Shown: piece after piece, positions 39,666 through 48,430 of the stretch | Layout: each line of letters begins with the position of its first letter | How positions within the stretch are numbered: the first letter of the stretch is position 1 | Origin: Candidatus Gastranaerophilales bacterium | GTDB taxonomy: Bacteria; Cyanobacteriota; Vampirovibrionia; Gastranaerophilales; Gastranaerophilaceae | NCBI GenBank assembly: GCA_016282705.1 | Contig: JAEELO010000011.1 | Coordinates: 109,728 to 173,727, forward strand | Length of the DNA stretch: 64,000 bases | Reading direction: 5' to 3' | Notes under the pieces: model-generated | Seen by the model: the letters and a program-made list of their open reading frames with translations, nothing else | Databases searched by the model: none | Told to the model about the DNA's origin: nothing | Made by a program: the position numbers and the translations under genes

Positions 39666-40810
39666 TTTTCATCATTCCTTTTTATTTCTTCATATATTTC
39701 AGAGTTGCATTCCGTTTCAATATATTCAAGCAAATCTTTTTTTGCATAATTTTTGGTTAATGCAGTATTTGTAAATATTATTTTTTGAGTATCTTCACTT
39801 TCTATATAATCATTTTCCGTTCTGTTTTCATCTATACAAGATTTATCAACCGCAATCGTGTATGAATATTTGCCGTTCAGGTTAACATATTTATGGTTAT
39901 CACACAAACCCCCTTTTGCAGCATCATACAATAAACTTAAAAGATCATCATCTATCAAGGATAAAAATGCTTGGAAATCGTAATACTGAAAACTGTTATA
40001 GAATTCTAAAATATAGAAATGATTATTATAAATTTTAATTTTTAGTCCGAGAATTCCTGAATAATTACCTGCGTATTTTATAATATCATCAAGCAAAGGA
40101 TATATAGCACTGCGAAGAATATTTATAATTATATTATCCGAAATTTTTTCACTCGGAGCCAATACTGTGGTATATTTACAGCCTGAACTTCTCTGCAACG
40201 TAATTAACGGCAATGCATTAAATCCGTCTGTAATAAAATAAATGTATAAAGGTTCGGAATCTATATAATTTTCTATAACTATTTTTTCATTATTATTGTC
40301 AAATATTTTTTGCAACCCCAGTTTCGCTTTGCTGAATCTGTCATATACATTACATTCTCTATATAGCAGAGTAAAATCATTTTCTATAACAATCGGAAAT
40401 TTTGAATTTCTTATATATTCGGTTGCCAGATTTTCTCTGTCGAAAATGCCGAATTTGGGAGTATTTATCTTCAATTTATACATTATCTTTTTTGCAATAC
40501 TGTTAAAGAAGGTTATTCTTGAAGCTTCTGCGGGCGGAGCAAATATTATAAAGCCTTCTTTTTTAAATACATCGGCAATTCCGTTAATAATTGAAATTGA
40601 AGAAGTTACAATTGTAAATTCTATTTGATTGTATTTTACAAAGTCAGATAAAGATTGAATATCGTTTTCGGATATATTAACAGCTGTATAGTATTCGTTT
40701 TTTGATGTATCTTCATCCGTAACGAATATATCATGTACATTATTATGTAATTTGATATATTGAGCAAGTAAAATTGAATTTAAATTATTTCCTACTATTA
40801 ATATTTTCAT
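39647..40810 (-). CDS. PurD-like ATP-grasp protein lacking catalytic residues
   Basis: The 387-residue protein follows the order of glycinamide ribonucleotide synthetase: MKILIVGNN start, FTIVTSSISIINGIADVF, IFAPPAEASRITFFNSIAKK, GILGLKIKIYNNHFYILEFYN and LLSLLYDAAKG. Key residues are gone. The Lys of SKxFAK is replaced, the GKGV loop reads YREC, the QDHKR block is absent, and EFNxRFGDPE reads EFYNSFQYYDF. It is likely a non-catalytic or re-purposed paralogue. Sits between aroH and rnpM in the operon. Confidence 0.68.
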   Translation of the reverse strand: MKILIVGNNLNSILLAQYIKLHNNVHDIFVTDEDTSKNEYYTAVNISENDIQSLSDFVKYNQIEFTIVTSSISIINGIADVFKKEGFIIFAPPAEASRITFFNSIAKKIMYKLKINTPKFGIFDRENLATEYIRNSKFPIVIENDFTLLYRECNVYDRFSKAKLGLQKIFDNNNEKIVIENYIDSEPLYIYFITDGFNALPLITLQRSSGCKYTTVLAPSEKISDNIIINILRSAIYPLLDDIIKYAGNYSGILGLKIKIYNNHFYILEFYNSFQYYDFQAFLSLIDDDLLSLLYDAAKGGLCDNHKYVNLNGKYSYTIAVDKSCIDENRTENDYIESEDTQKIIFTNTALTKNYAKKDLLEYIETECNSEIYEEIKRNDEKCTMRI

Positions 40811-40813
40811 TAT

Positions 40814-41179
40814 TTATTTTAAATCTTCTCTCAATTTGGCTGCACCTCTTAAATATACATGTTTTATATCTTTTTGTGCAAGGTCGGTATTTATAACTAT
40901 CAGTATTCTTAAACATTTTTTTAAAGAATTTTCAATATCCATTTCATTAAAACATACCATCGGAACATATTTCCAGTCAGCAAATTCTTCTCTTGCAATT
41001 TTCGCAGGATAAACACATTTGATATCCTTTGTAAAAGTAAATATTACGTGTGAAATATCCTCATTTTTGAAATTATTTTTATTCTGTATTTCAGTAATAA
41101 GAGTAATTACAGCATCTTTTACCGATGCGATCGTATCATTTTCTACTGTTATAGCACCTCTAATTCCACGCTGTTTCAT
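40814..41179 (-). CDS. aroH: AroH-type chorismate mutase
   Basis: Converts chorismate to prephenate for Phe and Tyr. The 121-residue protein matches the small trimeric Bacillus/cyanobacterial class. Active-site residues are present: Arg7 in RGIRGA, Cys76 and Glu79 in CFNEMD, Arg91 and Tyr109 in HVYLRGA. The start is an ATG with AGGTGA just after the fmt stop. A GTG three codons upstream is less likely because it lies inside that ribosome site. Confidence 0.95.
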   Translation of the reverse strand: MKQRGIRGAITVENDTIASVKDAVITLITEIQNKNNFKNEDISHVIFTFTKDIKCVYPAKIAREEFADWKYVPMVCFNEMDIENSLKKCLRILIVINTDLAQKDIKHVYLRGAAKLREDLK

Positions 41180-41180
41180 A

Positions 41181-42125
41181 TTATTCACCTAATTTCATAT
41201 CTTTTTTTATTTTTGCACCGTTAGCAAAATCATAAGCATTCATTACTCCTTTGCTTTCAGGTTTTACCTTTGTAATCAGGATACACTCACCGTTTCCGGT
41301 ACAAACTTCAATACCTTCTTTTGTAACATTCACAATAGTTGCTGCAGCTTTATTTTCTTTATGATGTGTAAGCTTTGTCTCAATTATTTTTAGCAGTTTT
41401 CCATTGCAAATAGTAAATGCACAGGGAAAATCTACCATAGAACGAACTTGATTATGAATATTACATGCATTATTTTCCCATAGAATGGCGCCGTCTTGCT
41501 TTGTAAATTTTTTAGCAATACTTACACCGTTTTCATCTTGTTTTTTCGGTTTTAAATTTCCCAAATATAATCCTTGTAATGTTGAACAAATAAGTTTAGG
41601 TGCTTTATCACAAATTATTTGCTTTAATTCAACATCCGTCATATTTTCACCAATATTTATTTCTTGAGTCTCACATATATCTCCCGCATCAAGCTCAAGA
41701 ACCGTGAGCATAGTTGTTATACCTGTTTTTGTATCTCCGTTATATATACAGCGTTGAATAGGATTCGCTCCTCTGTATTTCGGTAAAAGAGAAGCATGCA
41801 AATTAATTGTGGCAAACTTTGGAATATCCAACACTTCCTGAGAAAGAATTTGCCCAAATGCAAACGTAACAAAAAAGTCAGGTTTTAAACTTTTTAATTT
41901 AGCAATTAGTTCAGAGTCCTTGCTAATTCGTTCAGTTTGAATACATTCTATCCCATGTTCTGTTGCAAACACTTTAACAGGGGGAGGAGTCAATTTATTT
42001 CCTCTTCCTTTTGGTCTATCCGGCTGTGTTATTACTGCCTGTACGTTAATTCCTGAATTGTTATGTAATTCTTCCAAACTTTTAACGGCAATATCAGGTG
42101 TTGCCATATATACAACATTTATCAA
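41181..42125 (-). CDS. fmt: Methionyl-tRNA formyltransferase
   Basis: Formylates initiator Met-tRNA. The 314-residue protein has YMATPDIAVKSLEEL, TQPDRPKGRGNKLTPPPVK, INLHASLLPKYRGANPIQ and GDTKTGITTMLTVLELDAGDI. The start is TTG at 42125 with an excellent GGAGG eight bases upstream, overlapping the def stop. Confidence 0.97.
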   Translation of the reverse strand: MINVVYMATPDIAVKSLEELHNNSGINVQAVITQPDRPKGRGNKLTPPPVKVFATEHGIECIQTERISKDSELIAKLKSLKPDFFVTFAFGQILSQEVLDIPKFATINLHASLLPKYRGANPIQRCIYNGDTKTGITTMLTVLELDAGDICETQEINIGENMTDVELKQIICDKAPKLICSTLQGLYLGNLKPKKQDENGVSIAKKFTKQDGAILWENNACNIHNQVRSMVDFPCAFTICNGKLLKIIETKLTHHKENKAAATIVNVTKEGIEVCTGNGECILITKVKPESKGVMNAYDFANGAKIKKDMKLGE

Positions 42126-42706
42126 TTGTTTTCCTCCGCAGGAGGATTTTTTTGTATTTCTTCCTCTAGTTCTTTTTCTTCAAGTAAATATTTCGAATCT
42201 ACAGGTGCAAGCCCTTTTTCTGTAAGAACTCTGTCCGCATCAAAACGATTTCTGCAATGGTCAATAAATAAAATACCGTCAAGATGGTCAAATTCATGTT
42301 GAATTGCTCTTGCCAAGAGAGAACCGTCATTTATTTCCATAACAAACGGCTTGCCTTTTATATTTAATGCTTTTACTTTTACCGATTTATATCTCCTTAC
42401 ATTTGTATATGCATCGGGAAAACTCAAACAGCCTTCATATGAATTAATTGCGCCTTCTTTTTTTATTATTTTGGGATTAATAAAAGTAATCGGATTCATA
42501 GTTTTAGGGTCTGTGCCAACATCTATAACAAAAACTCTAAGATTTTCACCTATTTGAGGAGCTGCAAGTCCTACACCGTTTGCGGCATACATTGTATCAT
42601 ACAAATCTTCCACCAAAATTTGTACTTTCTTAGATATTTTATGGACTTCTTTTGATTTTTCTCTTAAAGAAGGTGTTCCGTATTTAACTATCTTTTTTAC
42701 TGTCAT
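42122..42706 (-). CDS. def: Peptide deformylase
   Basis: Removes the N-formyl group from new proteins. It has 194 residues from the chosen ATG, which follows AGGAGAAGGA. An in-frame ATG eight codons upstream (42730) would place that ribosome site inside the gene. Metal ligands Cys93 (EGCLSFP), His137 and His141 (HEFDHLDG) and the GVGLAAPQIG motif are intact. The C-terminal extension is Glu-rich. Coupled with fmt. Confidence 0.97.
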   Translation of the reverse strand: MTVKKIVKYGTPSLREKSKEVHKISKKVQILVEDLYDTMYAANGVGLAAPQIGENLRVFVIDVGTDPKTMNPITFINPKIIKKEGAINSYEGCLSFPDAYTNVRRYKSVKVKALNIKGKPFVMEINDGSLLARAIQHEFDHLDGILFIDHCRNRFDADRVLTEKGLAPVDSKYLLEEKELEEEIQKNPPAEENN

Positions 42707-43754
42707 TATTTCCTTCTCCTGTTTTTGCATATCTGTTTAATATAATCATAACAGCAGAAATTATTACTGCGTATACAAAATATTTTATTGTATCGGATGC
42801 CGCAATGTATGTTGCGAGCCATCCCATTATAATAGAGAAAACTACAAGCACCAGTACAGCCTGATTTTGTGACAACCCGAATTTTAATAATTTATGATGA
42901 ATATGCTCCGCATCAGGTACAAACGGAGAAGTACCTTTTAATATTCTTCTAAGAGAAGAAAATGTAATATCTATAATCGGTACTGCCAGTATTAAAAGAG
43001 GAACATACATTTTTATATCAGTTGTTTTCATTTGATACATAACGGATAAAGCAGCCAGTAAGAAACCGGAGAATAAAGCTCCTGAATCTCCCATAAATAT
43101 ACGTGCAGGATGAAAATTATATGTTAAAAATCCCATCATAGACCCTGCTAAAATGAATGCAATTAATGCACTTACAGTATCAGCAGGAGATAAAGATATT
43201 GCAATAAGTCCTAATGTAACAGAACTGATAGTGATAACAGAACCCGCAAGACCATCTACCCCGTCTATAAAATTAACTGCATTACTTATACCTACAATCC
43301 ACGCAATTGTACCGAGATATGATAATATAGGATGTAATTCCACCAAACCAAAAAACGGAATAAGCACAGTTGTAATCTTAACTCCCAAACAAAAAGCTAT
43401 GGATGCTATTGTTATTTGTATTGTAAATTTAAATTTAGCGCCAAGTCCGTATATATCATCAATTAAGCCAAGTAAAAACATTAAAGAACTTCCCAATAAA
43501 AGACCTGAAAGCAGTCTTCTGTGAGGATAATAACTCATTATTATAAGTGCAAAAAATGATAAAATTGCACAAAGCCATATTGCAACTCCGCCAAGTCTCG
43601 GTATTGGGTGTGAATGGATTTTCCTTTCATTAGGATTGTCCATTAATCCTTTTTTTTCGGAATATGCTATAACAAGGGGAACAAAAAACAATCCCAGTAT
43701 AAATGCTATAACCGCTCCTAATATATTAGCTTCTGATAGTTGCAAGAATGTCAT
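42684..43754 (-). CDS. WecA/TagO-type undecaprenyl-phosphate GlcNAc-1-phosphate transferase
   Basis: The 356-residue polytopic protein has about 11 helices. It carries HSHPIPRLGGVAIW, GLIDDIYGL, NAVNFIDGVDGLAG, FMGDSGALFSGF and EHIHHKLLKFG. The HIHH motif and overall pattern place it with WecA/TagO rather than MraY. It starts lipid-linked synthesis of surface polysaccharide at the inner membrane. RBS AAGGA. It overlaps def by 23 bp. Confidence 0.92.
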   Translation of the reverse strand: MTFLQLSEANILGAVIAFILGLFFVPLVIAYSEKKGLMDNPNERKIHSHPIPRLGGVAIWLCAILSFFALIIMSYYPHRRLLSGLLLGSSLMFLLGLIDDIYGLGAKFKFTIQITIASIAFCLGVKITTVLIPFFGLVELHPILSYLGTIAWIVGISNAVNFIDGVDGLAGSVITISSVTLGLIAISLSPADTVSALIAFILAGSMMGFLTYNFHPARIFMGDSGALFSGFLLAALSVMYQMKTTDIKMYVPLLILAVPIIDITFSSLRRILKGTSPFVPDAEHIHHKLLKFGLSQNQAVLVLVVFSIIMGWLATYIAASDTIKYFVYAVIISAVMIILNRYAKTGEGNNDSKKDS

Positions 43755-43756
43755 AT

Positions 43757-45004
43757 TTAATCCTTATATAACGGGTGTTTTTCACATAATGCCAAAGAAC
43801 GGGCACGAAGTTCTTTTATTTTTTCTTCATTTTCTGTTCCTGATATCTTAACCGCTTCGGCAATTATTTTACCGATTTCCTTCATGTCTTCTTCTTTAAA
43901 TCCTCTTGTAGTAACAGCAGGAGAGCCTAATCTTACACCGCTTGTAACAAAAGGACTCTGCGGATCATTCGGAACGGTATTTTTATTAGCTGTAATTCCG
44001 ACTAATTCAAGAATATTCGCAATATCTTTACCTGTTTTATTTTGTTTTCTTAAATCCAAAGTCATTAAATGGTTATCCGTACCGTTACCCACTATATCCA
44101 GACCTTCATCCATAAGTGATTTTGCAAGTGCTTTAGCATTTAATACAACTTGTTTTGCATAGTTCTTAAAATCATCAGACAATGCTTCTTTTAATGCTAT
44201 TGCTTTCCCTGCAATAATGTGTTCCAACGGTCCGCCTTGAATTCCGGGGAATACTGCTTTATCAATACCGGCGGCATGTTCTTGTTTACACATTATAATA
44301 CCGCCTCTCGGACCTCTTAATGTTTTATGTGTTGTTGTAGTAACAAAATCGGCATAAGGGAACGGACTCGGATGAACACCTGTTGCAACAAGTGCAGCAA
44401 TATGAGCAATATCAGCAAGCAATAATGCACCGACTTCATCCGCTATTTCTCTAAATTTTTTAAAATCTATGATTTTAGAATAATTGCTGGCGCCGCAGAT
44501 AATTAATTTAGGTTTATGCTTCAATGCCAATTCTCTGACATTATCATAATCAATTTCACCTTGCGAATTTACCCCGTATGACACAATATTAAAATATAAT
44601 CCGGAGAAATTAACCGGTGAGCCGTGAGATAAATGTCCGCCGTTTGATAAATCCATGCCCATAACCGTATCGCCGGGTTTTACAGCATACATAAATACTG
44701 CCATATTTGCCTGAGCACCGGAATGAGGCTGTACATTGGCATGCTCTGCATTAAATAACTTTTTTGCTCTTTCTTGAGCAAGTTCCTCAATTTTGTCTAC
44801 ATTATCACAGCCGTTGTAAAATCTTTTATAGGGTTTCCCTTCGGCATATTTATTTGTTAAAACACTTCCGCAAGCAGCCATAACAGCTTTAGATGTAAAG
44901 TTTTCGCTTGCTATTAATTCTATTGTTGTTTGTTGTCTTTTTAATTCTTTTTCTATAAGCTCGGCGACTTCTTTATCGGTTTCTCTTATTATATCTAATT
45001 CCAT
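43757..45004 (-). CDS. glyA: Serine hydroxymethyltransferase
   Basis: PLP enzyme making glycine and methylene-THF. The 415-residue protein has NYAEG-like [13 protein letters not shown], the PLP-Lys segment [15 protein letters not shown] and [14 protein letters not shown]. It is first gene of the 12-gene operon, with RBS AGGGGG. Its product methylene-THF is also the substrate of TrmFO and PanB, encoded elsewhere in the window. Confidence 0.98.
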   Translation of the reverse strand: MELDIIRETDKEVAELIEKELKRQQTTIELIASENFTSKAVMAACGSVLTNKYAEGKPYKRFYNGCDNVDKIEELAQERAKKLFNAEHANVQPHSGAQANMAVFMYAVKPGDTVMGMDLSNGGHLSHGSPVNFSGLYFNIVSYGVNSQGEIDYDNVRELALKHKPKLIICGASNYSKIIDFKKFREIADEVGALLLADIAHIAALVATGVHPSPFPYADFVTTTTHKTLRGPRGGIIMCKQEHAAGIDKAVFPGIQGGPLEHIIAGKAIALKEALSDDFKNYAKQVVLNAKALAKSLMDEGLDIVGNGTDNHLMTLDLRKQNKTGKDIANILELVGITANKNTVPNDPQSPFVTSGVRLGSPAVTTRGFKEEDMKEIGKIIAEAVKISGTENEEKIKELRARSLALCEKHPLYKD

Positions 45005-45092
45005 ATTATCCCCCTAACCTCTTCATATTTAATATCTATAATAGTATATTTTATTGCCGATGTAAAAAAAAGTATATAAATGTAAAATTTAT

Positions 45093-45120
45093 TTGAAAAA
45101 TTTTTACTCTACCGTAAAAT
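45093..45120 (+). promoter_or_regulatory. Promoter before the dnaJ-like gene
   Basis: TTGAAA (45093-45098), 16 bp, TAAAAT (45115-45120). The predicted start near 45127 leaves a leader of about 12 nt that begins at the AGGAGA ribosome site. Confidence 0.6.
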
Positions 45121-45138
45121 TGAATTAGGAGAGTTGAT

Positions 45139-46188
45139 TTGGCAAATTATTATAATAAAGATTTATACAAAATATTAGAAGTTAACTTTAATGCTACTGA
45201 CGAAGAAATAAAAGCAGCATATAAAAGACTTGTATTAAAATATCATCCTGATGTTGCAGGTGTTAATGCGAATGAATCTAAATTTAAAGAAGTACAAGAA
45301 GCATACGAAATATTAAAAAATAAAGACTTCCGTAAAAAATATGATATTCTTCATGGCTTTTTTGCAGAAAAAATAAAAAAAGAATACGAAACTATTAATC
45401 AATCAAAGAAAAATAAATATGAAGAATTTATAAAACAAGCAAAAGCAAACGCAAATAACTCCGAATCATTTTCAAAATCCATAAATGATGCTCTTGAAAA
45501 TTTATTTCATGCTCAAAAAACTTCAAGAAACAGACAAGAACAAAAAGTTCCGGTAAATGGCGAGAACATAAATTTAGATATGACAATTTCCTGCTTCGAA
45601 GCCATAAACGGAACAAGCAGAAAAGTTAACATACTTCATACTCAGCCATGCCCGAATTGCGAAGGCAGAAAATTCATAAACGGAAGCAACTGCTCAATGT
45701 GTAACGGTACAGGTCAGCTTTCCATGCAGAAAAAAATCAATGTAAAAATTCCGAAAGGAATAACGCAGGGAGCAAAAGTAAGAGTAAAAAAAGAAGGTAA
45801 TAAAGGTATTAACGGAGGAAAAGACGGCGATTTATTCCTGATTATTAATATAGAAAAGAATAAATATTATGATATAGAAGGCATGAATATAATTTGTACA
45901 CTGCCTATTACACCATTCGAAGCCGTTCTGGGTGCCGAAATCCCTTTATATATTATGAAAGAAACTATTAATGTAAAAATTCCTCCGATGACATCTTCAG
46001 GTCAAAAATTGAGAATAACAGGACAAGGTCTATATAACAAATCCAAAACAAAAAAGGGAGATATTATAATTAATATCAGCATTCAACTTCCTGAAAACCT
46101 TACCGAAAAAGAAAAAGATTTATATAAAAGACTCCAGACAATGTCTGCTGATGATATAAGGAAAAATATGAGAGATGCCGCAAAATAA
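45139..46188 (+). CDS. DnaJ-like co-chaperone with a half zinc-binding domain
   Basis: The 349-residue protein starts at TTG with AGGAGA six bases upstream. Its J domain (residues 5-72) has HPD at 36-38. A charged linker replaces the usual Gly/Phe region. The Cys-rich part has only two CxxC motifs (Cys171/174 and Cys185/188), against four in DnaJ. The two C-terminal substrate-binding domains are recognisable (KINVKIPKGITQGAKVRV and LYNKSKTKKGDIIINI). It probably works with DnaK; a dedicated client is possible. Confidence 0.86.
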   Translation: MANYYNKDLYKILEVNFNATDEEIKAAYKRLVLKYHPDVAGVNANESKFKEVQEAYEILKNKDFRKKYDILHGFFAEKIKKEYETINQSKKNKYEEFIKQAKANANNSESFSKSINDALENLFHAQKTSRNRQEQKVPVNGENINLDMTISCFEAINGTSRKVNILHTQPCPNCEGRKFINGSNCSMCNGTGQLSMQKKINVKIPKGITQGAKVRVKKEGNKGINGGKDGDLFLIINIEKNKYYDIEGMNIICTLPITPFEAVLGAEIPLYIMKETINVKIPPMTSSGQKLRITGQGLYNKSKTKKGDIIINISIQLPENLTEKEKDLYKRLQTMSADDIRKNMRDAAK

Positions 46189-46843
46189 AGTTTTAATAAA
46201 TGAAATTTTTGAATCTATTCAAGGCGAAGGTCCTTATATTGGTGTAAACCAGCTGTTTATAAGATTTTCAAAATGCAATTTAAAATGTAATTATTGTGAT
46301 ACAAACTTTAAAACTAATTTAAAAGAATATACTCAGGATGAACTTATAAATGAAATAAATAGACACAATAACATTCATTCCGTTAGTCTTACAGGCGGTG
46401 AACCGCTATTGGAAGCTGATTTTTTAATGTGTATTCTGCCAAATATAAATAAAAAAGTTTATTTGGAAACAAACGGAACTTTATACAATGAATTAACCCA
46501 AATTATTGATTATGTAGACATAATATCTATGGATATAAAGCTTCCGTCAGCCACCAAACTTCCTGAAATGTTTAAACTTCATGAAAATTTTATTTCTTTG
46601 GCTAAAAATAAAGAATTATTTCTTAAAGTGGTATTTAACAGCGAAATAACCGAATATGAAATAAGAAAAACTATAGAATTGGCAAAGAAATACAATCTTG
46701 TAATAATATTACAACCCGAAATGAATCGTGACATTTTAAAAATAAAAGCAAATCTTGTATCAGAGATATATAATAAATTTGTTAATGAATACACCAATGT
46801 GAGACTTATTCCTCAGGTTCATAAATTTTTAAATTTTAAATAA
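46175..46843 (+). CDS. queE: 7-carboxy-7-deazaguanine synthase
   Basis: Radical SAM enzyme of the preQ0/queuosine pathway. The 222-residue protein has EIFESIQGEGPYIGVNQLFIR, the iron-sulphur motif CNLKCNYCDT, VSLTGGEPLL, and a late LVIILQPEMN. It overlaps the dnaJ-like gene by 14 bp. Functionally linked to tgt at 4603. Confidence 0.93.
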   Translation: MPQNKVLINEIFESIQGEGPYIGVNQLFIRFSKCNLKCNYCDTNFKTNLKEYTQDELINEINRHNNIHSVSLTGGEPLLEADFLMCILPNINKKVYLETNGTLYNELTQIIDYVDIISMDIKLPSATKLPEMFKLHENFISLAKNKELFLKVVFNSEITEYEIRKTIELAKKYNLVIILQPEMNRDILKIKANLVSEIYNKFVNEYTNVRLIPQVHKFLNFK

Positions 46844-46914
46844 AAATATAAATTTTTGTCATGCCTTGTACAAAATATTTATATTTAATGTAAAATAGTT
46901 TATATAAGAATTTT

Positions 46915-47556
46915 ATGGATATGAGTACGGAAAATAAGACAATAGTTAAAAATCAAAAATTTAACATAAAAGATTATCAGGAATTGATTGATACTCTTGC
47001 AAAAGTTGAGTATAAAAAATTGTCTTCCAAACATTTAATTGACTTTTCCGAACTCATAAATATAGGCACTCAGGTGGTACATAAATTATGTGCGAATAAT
47101 CCTCCTGATAAATATAATAAATCTTATCTTTCAACGGCTATAAAATGGGCTATTCGTAATGAAGTAAGAAGAAGATATAAATGGTATGTTCTTAAAAATC
47201 AACAGGAAAATATCATTATTGATGAAGAAAATCAAAGTAATATAAGAGAGGCTGTATATAAAACCATATTATCCGTAGACGAAATGGCGGAAGGGGATAA
47301 TCCTACTCAAATCAGAGATTTTAAAAGAAACCCTGAAGAAAAAATTCTTTTTTCCGAACTTAGTGACAGTATTAAAGCTGCAATAAAAAACCTTCCTGCA
47401 AGAGAGAGAGAGCTTATCGAATATAAATTTTTCAATGATAAAAAATTACGTGAAATTTCTGAAGAATTTAACTTATCTCCTTCAAGAATTTCCAGAATTA
47501 TCCAATCAGGACTTAATAAAATCAGAAAAGAACTTGTAAAACAAAATCTCGTATAA
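46915..47556 (+). CDS. Small sigma-70 family factor
   Basis: The 213-residue protein has a short region 2 (LIDFSELINIGTQVVHKL, then YLSTAIKWAIRNEVRRRYKW, equivalent to 2.1-2.4) and a standard region 4 (LPARERELIEYKFFNDKKLREISEEFNLSPSRISRII). There is no region 1.1 and no clear region 3, so it is an alternative sigma factor of FliA/SigB-like size. Its regulon cannot be read from the window, though flagellar and chemotaxis genes are present. The start could be this ATG or one two codons later. A TG-TAAAAT box ends 18 bp upstream. Confidence 0.85.
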   Translation: MDMSTENKTIVKNQKFNIKDYQELIDTLAKVEYKKLSSKHLIDFSELINIGTQVVHKLCANNPPDKYNKSYLSTAIKWAIRNEVRRRYKWYVLKNQQENIIIDEENQSNIREAVYKTILSVDEMAEGDNPTQIRDFKRNPEEKILFSELSDSIKAAIKNLPARERELIEYKFFNDKKLREISEEFNLSPSRISRIIQSGLNKIRKELVKQNLV

Positions 47557-47614
47557 AATAATGTCATTATTTATATTTTTATTCTATAATATATTTGTAG
47601 AGTGAGGATTTGTC

Positions 47615-48430
47615 GTGTCTATTGAATTGGAAAATAAACAGGGCTTAATAGCAGGAAACGGGCAGCTTCCCGTCCAACTGGCAAAAAATGCAAAAGAAAA
47701 CGGATTTGAAGTAATAGCAATATCTTTGTCTTCTGATAACAGAAACGATTTAAAAAAATATTGTTCTAAAGTGTATGATTTTGCCCCCGGAGAAGTATTA
47801 AAAATAAAAAATGTACTATTGGGAGAACAAATAAAACAATTAACCTTTATAGGTAAAGTATCTAAAAGTCTGGTTGTTAAACGTCCAAGATTTGATTCTC
47901 TTGCGGTTGAATTTTTAAAACAGGCGAAAAGACTAAATGACGATGCAATTATGCTGTTTTTAGTTGAAGAATTGGCTAAAATAGGTATTACGGTTTTAGA
48001 TCAAACAATTTTTATAAAAAATCTTATGGTACCAAGAGGTGTGCTTGGCAAAATACAACCTACTGAAGCTCAATTATCCGATGTTGAATACGGATATAAA
48101 ATTGCAAAAGAAATGGGAGAACTGGATATCGGTCAATCAGTTGTAATTAAGGACCGTATGATTATGGCAATTGAAGCAATTGAAGGAACCGATAAATGTA
48201 TTAAAAGAGGCTGCAAACTGGGAAAACGTGATTCCATAATTGTTAAAGTTTCTAAGCCTAAACAGGATAAAAGGTTTGATATACCGGCATTTGGACTTAA
48301 TACTTTAAAGAACATGAAAAAATATAAAGCAAAATTAATTGCAGTTGAAGCAAATGAAACAATACTTGTAGATAAGCAAAAAACAATTGAATATGCTGAT
48401 AAAAATAATATAATTGTAATGGCTGTATGA
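47615..48430 (+). CDS. lpxI: UDP-2,3-diacylglucosamine diphosphatase LpxI
   Basis: Makes lipid X in lipid A synthesis. The 271-residue DUF1009 protein has GLIAGNGQLPVQLAKNAKENG and the later GQSVVIKDRMIMAIEAIEGTD and FDIPAFGLNT segments. The start is GTG with GAGG upstream. It overlaps lpxB by 4 bp (ATGA). Shows that the cell makes lipid A by the LpxI rather than the LpxH route. Confidence 0.94.
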   Translation: MSIELENKQGLIAGNGQLPVQLAKNAKENGFEVIAISLSSDNRNDLKKYCSKVYDFAPGEVLKIKNVLLGEQIKQLTFIGKVSKSLVVKRPRFDSLAVEFLKQAKRLNDDAIMLFLVEELAKIGITVLDQTIFIKNLMVPRGVLGKIQPTEAQLSDVEYGYKIAKEMGELDIGQSVVIKDRMIMAIEAIEGTDKCIKRGCKLGKRDSIIVKVSKPKQDKRFDIPAFGLNTLKNMKKYKAKLIAVEANETILVDKQKTIEYADKNNIIVMAV

